Assembly (NCBI GenBank): GCA_009663005.1
Contig: VIGQ01000669.1
Span: 45,001 to 57,500, forward strand
DNA: 12,500 nucleotides
From: Actinidia chinensis
Lineage: Eukaryota; Streptophyta; Magnoliopsida; Ericales; Actinidiaceae
Direction of reading: 5' to 3'
Position numbers and translations under genes: made by a program. Of this stretch, positions 8,765 through 12,500 are shown piece after piece (the first letter of the stretch is position 1; each line of letters starts with the position of its first letter). Under the pieces are notes generated by a model that worked only from the letters and a program-made list of their open reading frames with translations, was not told where the DNA came from and did not search any database.

Positions 8765-9368
8765 ACAATTTCACGGAATTTTTGTGAAGAACTCTTGGGC
8801 TACGTTCTAATCAAATTGCATCACCACTGAAAATACTGGGAATGTTTGAAGTACTCCACGTGTGAGAATGTCTAGAATACCAAATCTCGGCTGCAAATTA
8901 ATTTCGGAAAGATTGACCAAACTGGCAAGTGATGTTCTTGCAATAACAACATGCAGGTTTTTGTTACACGTACTGGTTTTCTTCTCTCCTTAAAGTCTTT
9001 CTTTATTTGTTGCCGCTTGCTCACATAATTTCTTGATATTATTTGTTTGAGTTATGTGGCATGAATCTAAAAAAAAACTACAAATTTATCCCCACAATCG
9101 TAGAGAGTGAATTCGGCGCATATTACCGGTGAGGAAGATACTTCAAAGCAGCAACCCCATAACTGTTTTCCCCATTGAAATACCCTCACATAAACTTGGT
9201 CAGTTCCAACTTATCCCCTAGGTCTTTCTATTTCGAGAGCTAAGCTTTGCATTTGTGCGCTTTGAGCGGATCATTTGCCCATTCCGGTCTTCAAACAGCA
9301 CAAAGATGCAACCCCTGTTTCCTTCGCTAATTCCTGAAGACTCCACCTGAAACATCTTGATACAACTT
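8765..9368. other. Spacer, no gene recognised
   Basis: No coding region, terminator or RNA gene was recognised. If the minus-strand gene model at 9369-10763 is real, this stretch would be its 3' untranslated and downstream part. A minus-strand frame (9271-9540) begins with TTG only and overlaps the candidate gene in another phase. Confidence 0.4.
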
Positions 9369-10763
9369 TCAAAAAACCATCCACCTTAATGAAAACGCGA
9401 TTGAATTTTGTTTGACTCGATTCTTGAAGTACCGTTTTAACCAAATTGCTTCGTCGTGTCTGCCGGGCCAATGCATGAGAGAAGATGATCTTGTATTTGG
9501 CCGTTTTTTTTGGGACACCCGTTCTTTCTCCTTTAGCCAATGCTTCCTCCCTCCGGTTTTATCTCGAAGCTGTGATTTCCGGACCCCCGGGCCACTATAC
9601 GCGGAGGTGGAGGGCGTGTGGCCTGGCCTGAAATGCCCATGCACAATTCCACTGCAACAAACCATATAATTTCTTAACATCCCTGAAGTATATCCTCCAA
9701 ATTCAATAAGGAATATTCGTTTTTAGAATAGAACACTTATGAGAAATGTATGGCTTAAAAATTGAGTCCGTGCTAGTTTCCGCGTGTGTGTCGGTTCATT
9801 TGTTTGCATATTTACAATTGGCAGAACAAACAAGTATCCAAATCCAATTGATACACAACAGTTGCCCTACAGCAATACAAACTCTATAAATCAGAAAGGA
9901 TTCTAAAATCATCTGATCTTTCCGTCATACTTCCCAATGTCTTAAATCATGGGCAAAAAAATACAAAAACAAAAACACTAAATATTTAACATCAATTCCA
10001 AAAAAATGAGAGGTACCAGAATGGATTCTTCAATATCCACAAAAAATGTCCATTTCTAGATTTTTGTTTGGTTTACTATCCGTTTCTGGGCGTCCAATCA
10101 AGAATAATAGTTTTTATCGAACAAAGATGAACTTTCCTAATATAATTGCTGTTCCAAAACAAAGCTTCTAACCAGAATTGAACAATATCAAAACTCAAAA
10201 TGCAGCGACTGAAGAGAGAAATCAAAATTACTACTTTCAAAGACAGAGAACATGAAATTCCTTCAGCATAATACAACTAAGAATCAAATTAAACCCCCAT
10301 ACTCATCCATTAAGAGAGATAGAGAGATAGAGAGAGGAGAGAGAGAGACCTTAAGATGTTTTGAGTGGGAGATGGGTTTTGTTTCTAAATTGAGCTGAGC
10401 TGACGCAATGATAGCTCGGGCTTATTCACTCCATTCAAAAAAAAAAAAAAGAAAGTAATTCCTCAATCCTCATCTCTATATTACCTATCAAATACACATA
10501 CACACATACACTGTTTATTACACCCTACCAAGAAAGACTACCAGCTCGAAGGTTTCGCACAAAGTTTTGACTTTTTTATGCAATTAAGTTATCCTCCCCT
10601 GGAGATATGTGATAACTACAGAAACTGCCCTGTTGTTTCGGAATTCACCTTAACCTCCCCTATTAGAGTTGTCTAAATTATGCTGTTGTGAAAACCCCCA
10701 ATATCAACTTAACTATTCACGTGAAATATGACCAAAGCTGTGCACTCACCTTAACATAACCAT
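9369..10763 (-). CDS. Hypothetical two-exon gene, 98 codons, function unknown
   Basis: This is a gene model, not a recognised gene. Exon 1 would begin with ATG at 10763 (complement) and end at 10750 with ATGGTTATGTTAAG, followed by a near-ideal donor GTGAGTGCA (10749-10741). The acceptor TGGTTTGTTGCAG ends at 9652, and exon 2 runs 9651-9369 to a stop. The 1098-bp intron is AT-rich, as plant introns are. Joining the exons keeps one frame and gives a basic 98-residue product rich in Lys/Arg (GGRKHWLKEKERVSQKKRPN region), with no signal peptide, membrane segment or known domain seen. An in-frame TAG lies upstream of the ATG, and the first coding exon is only 14 bases. A non-coding RNA or chance are equally good explanations. 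It has no visible partner gene. Confidence 0.2.
10313..10348 (+). repeat. GA microsatellite
   Basis: Imperfect (GA)n/(GATA) tract with AGAGAGATAG units ending in GAGAGAGAGA. Such tracts are common in plant 5' regions and introns; here it falls in the proposed intron of the minus-strand model, where it would read as CT repeats. Confidence 0.9.
10437..10511 (+). repeat. A14 run and CA-rich microsatellite
   Basis: A run of 14 A (10437-10450) is followed by a short imperfect CA/TA tract (ACACATACACACATACAC, about 10494-10511). No function is implied. Confidence 0.8.
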
Positions 10764-11260
10764 CCTCTTTCTTCGTCTTCCCAGGATGCTTGGTTTTCCT
10801 CTTTTCGTGAACTAGTGTTGCAGACCGACACTGGTTCGCTTTTTGCAATCGGGATTGAAGGCAAAGATGGGTGGATTTGTTTTGATCGGATCAAAAATTG
10901 TGACAGGGGAAGAAATCTAGCGTTTGACTTTTGGTTGGTTAAAAAAAATGGTAATCAAATAACAAGGGAAATGGGGAAGCAGAAGTGGCGTTAGGTGCGT
11001 TAGGTTTTATTAGTTTTATTACCATAAAACACAACTCTTTAAAATTGGTCAAGGTTTATGGGGTGTCTGTTGTGGCTTATTCAGCCAGGAGGAAGAGTTT
11101 ACCGCCGTGGTTGAAATCATCCTCACCGGACCACACAAGCAATCACATATGCAAAACTCAAAACTAAATTGCCTCATAATCTCTCCCCAACCCTACGTCG
11201 CGCCCAGTCCACAACCCTAATCAAAGAGTACCAAAAAAAAAACTCCAGCACCTACCGAAC
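10764..11260. other. Spacer, possible upstream region
   Basis: No gene recognised. For the minus-strand model this would be 5' untranslated and promoter sequence. AAAAGTCAAACG near 10916-10927 contains a W-box-like TTGAC word on the minus strand, and AACCCTAA at 11213-11220 is a partial telobox. Both words are short and frequent by chance. A 60-codon plus frame from 10985 opens only with GTG. Confidence 0.35.
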
Positions 11261-11449
11261 ATGACCAGCACAGCCAATCACCGCGCAGCGTCATCATCAC
11301 CACCATCACTTTGTTTCTCTCTCCTCTCTCTCTTTCTTGTCTGTGCACACACAACTGTTAACAAAACCAAATCAAGCCCCAAGCCAACAATCAAAACAAC
11401 CCAAAAACATATCTCCTATGTTAATACACAAACCCCAATCTCTCTATGA
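11261..11449 (+). CDS. Speculative small ORF with signal-peptide-like start
   Basis: A 62-codon frame with an ATG start encodes a Ser/Thr/Lys-rich product. Residues 17-30 (LCFSLLSLFLVCAH region) form a hydrophobic stretch like a secretion signal or membrane segment. This stretch is encoded by a CT microsatellite (11314-11338), which gives Leu/Ser-rich hydrophobic text in any such frame, so the signal-like look may be an artefact. The remaining tail contains no Cys pattern or known plant peptide-hormone motif. A second frame (11337-11558) overlaps it. Probably not a gene. Confidence 0.1.
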   Translation: MTSTANHRAASSSPPSLCFSLLSLFLVCAHTTVNKTKSSPKPTIKTTQKHISYVNTQTPISL

Positions 11450-11775
11450 CAACAAGCAGAAGAACAAAAAAACGAAGGGAGAGAGAGAGGTCCCAACCAG
11501 GTTTCATGTTGGATTTTTTTGTAAACTTGGTGGTCCACATCATCAACCTATTGGGTGAACTGTTATGTAAATCTAAACCTTATGGAGCTAGTGGAATTTT
11601 CAGATTCAGACATGAGAGAAGAGGTTGGTATTAAAGTAAAAACCTCCGGATCGGTCATTATATTTCCTTTAACTTTTAAAATGACAAACCTCTCATCAAC
11701 AGTAGAGTTGAAAAAACACCCGAGACGAAAGGAAAGTTGAACAAATGAGGTAATGTCATGTCTGTCACGCCATAT
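11450..11775. other. Spacer before the MITE, no gene
   Basis: Several frames of about 60-120 codons cross here on both strands, some continuing into the MITE, but none has a recognisable motif. A short GA tract (GGGAGAGAGAGAGG) lies at about 11477-11490. Confidence 0.45.
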
Positions 11776-11784
11776 TAATGGTAT
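11776..11784 (+). repeat. Left 9-bp target-site duplication of MITE
   Basis: TAATGGTAT directly before the left terminal repeat; an identical copy lies at 11952-11960. Confidence 0.88.
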
Positions 11785-11951
11785 GGGAAATGCTACGTTC
11801 ACAACTATTGTGCACATAAAATCCACCCCATGAGAAAGAAAGACACCAACAAAGTGGGTCCCACACATAAGGGTGGACCCCACACCAATGTCATTTCTTG
11901 TTGTGTCTTTCTCTCTCATGGGTGCATTTTATGTGCACGTAGCATTTCCCC
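11785..11951. mobile_element. Complete foldback MITE, Mutator-like, 167 bp
   Basis: A non-autonomous element moved by a transposase coded elsewhere. The left end GGGAAATGCTACG is matched by CGTAGCATTTCCC at 11938-11950. The inverted similarity continues inward over almost the whole element: TGCACATAAAAT, CCATGAGA-AGAAAGACAC and CAACAA on the left (to 11852) pair with TTGTTG, GTGTCTTTCTCTCTCATGG and ATTTTATGTGCA on the right (from 11898). The left arm carries about 13 extra bases near 11798-11810. The centre 11853-11897 has its own small hairpin (GTGGGTCC / GGACCCCAC). Perfect 9-bp TSDs flank it; 9 bp is typical for Mutator-like elements, while hAT gives 8, PIF 3 and Tc1 2. It has no coding capacity. 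The frames that cross it are by-products. Confidence 0.92.
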
Positions 11952-11960
11952 TAATGGTAT
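11952..11960 (+). repeat. Right 9-bp target-site duplication of MITE
   Basis: TAATGGTAT, identical to 11776-11784, directly after the right terminal repeat. Confidence 0.88.
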
Positions 11961-12500
11961 TGCTATTTCTCTAGAAAGTATAGACTACAATACAATAAGT
12001 CGTGTTCCACACTCCTGTCAAGTCAAGGCAGGCAGCCCCATGGAACGGACTTTGAGTTAAAAGAGTAGTTGGTTGTGTATTTTAACTATTTTTCAGAGGC
12101 GGGCGCCTTCATGGCCCATTCGGCGCCAACTTTTGAACATCACCCCCAGCAACCACAATTGGAATAAAGACAGGTTCTCTGACCCATCACGAAAAAGAAG
12201 AACCACCATTTAGAATCATCCGCATCAAACGACACGAAATTTAAGTTGCCACCCCCTCTTTTTATACTACTACTTTACTATTTACTCTTTAAAAAAAAAA
12301 ACTATCAATCTCTTTAAATAGGGAAAGCAATAAAAAAAAGTAGATAGAACTTAACATTTCCTAATCATTTTTTGACCAGGAAATATAAAAAAAGTTAATT
12401 TGAGATTGGTTTTCAGCTAAGACTGGTAAGTTTTGTAAATTTTTATTAGCTAAATTAGCCAAAAAAGATGTTTAACTAATCTACCTGAATGCGCAAATAA
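11961..12500. other. AT-rich spacer, no gene recognised
   Basis: Stops occur in all frames. The stretch includes an A11 run (12291-12301), several A7-A8 runs and a GC-richer patch near 12101-12130 with GGCGGGCGCC and GGCGCC. It may continue into another feature beyond the window. Confidence 0.5.

Noticed and set aside
9271..9669. Other frames overlapping exon 2 of the minus-strand model (9271-9540 minus, 9412-9669 plus)
   Set aside because: The minus one starts only with TTG and the plus one is antisense; neither shows a motif, and at most one phase here can be real.
11563..12060. 118-codon minus and 76-codon plus frames across the MITE
   Set aside because: Both run through the palindromic MITE, which has no coding function; the inverted symmetry opens frames on both strands.
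1..12500. tRNA, rRNA, CRISPR array, phage or bacterial defence system
   Set aside because: No cloverleaf-like sequence, rRNA core, regularly spaced repeats or bacterial gene organisation was seen on either strand; the sequence is plant-like throughout.

Overview
The window looks like non-coding, transposon-rich nuclear DNA of a flowering plant, probably a dicot. The reasons are an AT-rich background, a badly decayed Ty1/copia retrotransposon with plant-type polyprotein motifs, a Mutator-type MITE with a 9-bp target-site duplication, A/T homopolymers, and GA, CT and CA microsatellites. No rRNA, tRNA, CRISPR, prokaryotic operon or organelle gene was recognised. No long intact protein-coding gene is present, and most open frames are short, lack an ATG, or are chance frames through repeats.

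Layout: (1) Positions 1-4753 hold the 3' part of a plus-strand Ty1/copia element. The gag end, protease, GAG-pre-integrase, integrase, reverse transcriptase and RNase H remnants come in canonical order, then a 3' non-coding part, a G-rich polypurine tract and a 3' LTR of about 964 bp ending in CA. Stops, frameshifts and catalytic-site losses kill every domain; the 5' LTR lies outside the window. (2) 4754-6013 is moderately open sequence on both strands with no recognised product. It may be another very old repeat. (3) 6014-9368 is AT-rich spacer with three internal duplications: a weak one near 6.36/6.48 kb, a diverged tandem pair at 7385-7553, and a roughly 110-bp direct repeat at 8353/8649. 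(4) 9369-10763 can be joined into one hypothetical minus-strand two-exon gene of 98 codons with good splice consensus, but the product is unknown. (5) 10764-11775 is spacer with simple repeats and a very speculative small ORF. (6) 11776-11960 is a complete 167-bp foldback MITE with perfect 9-bp TSDs. (7) 11961-12500 is AT-rich spacer.

The genes do not form a pathway. The two confident biological objects are the dead copia element and the MITE. I found no convincing evidence for a new multi-gene system.
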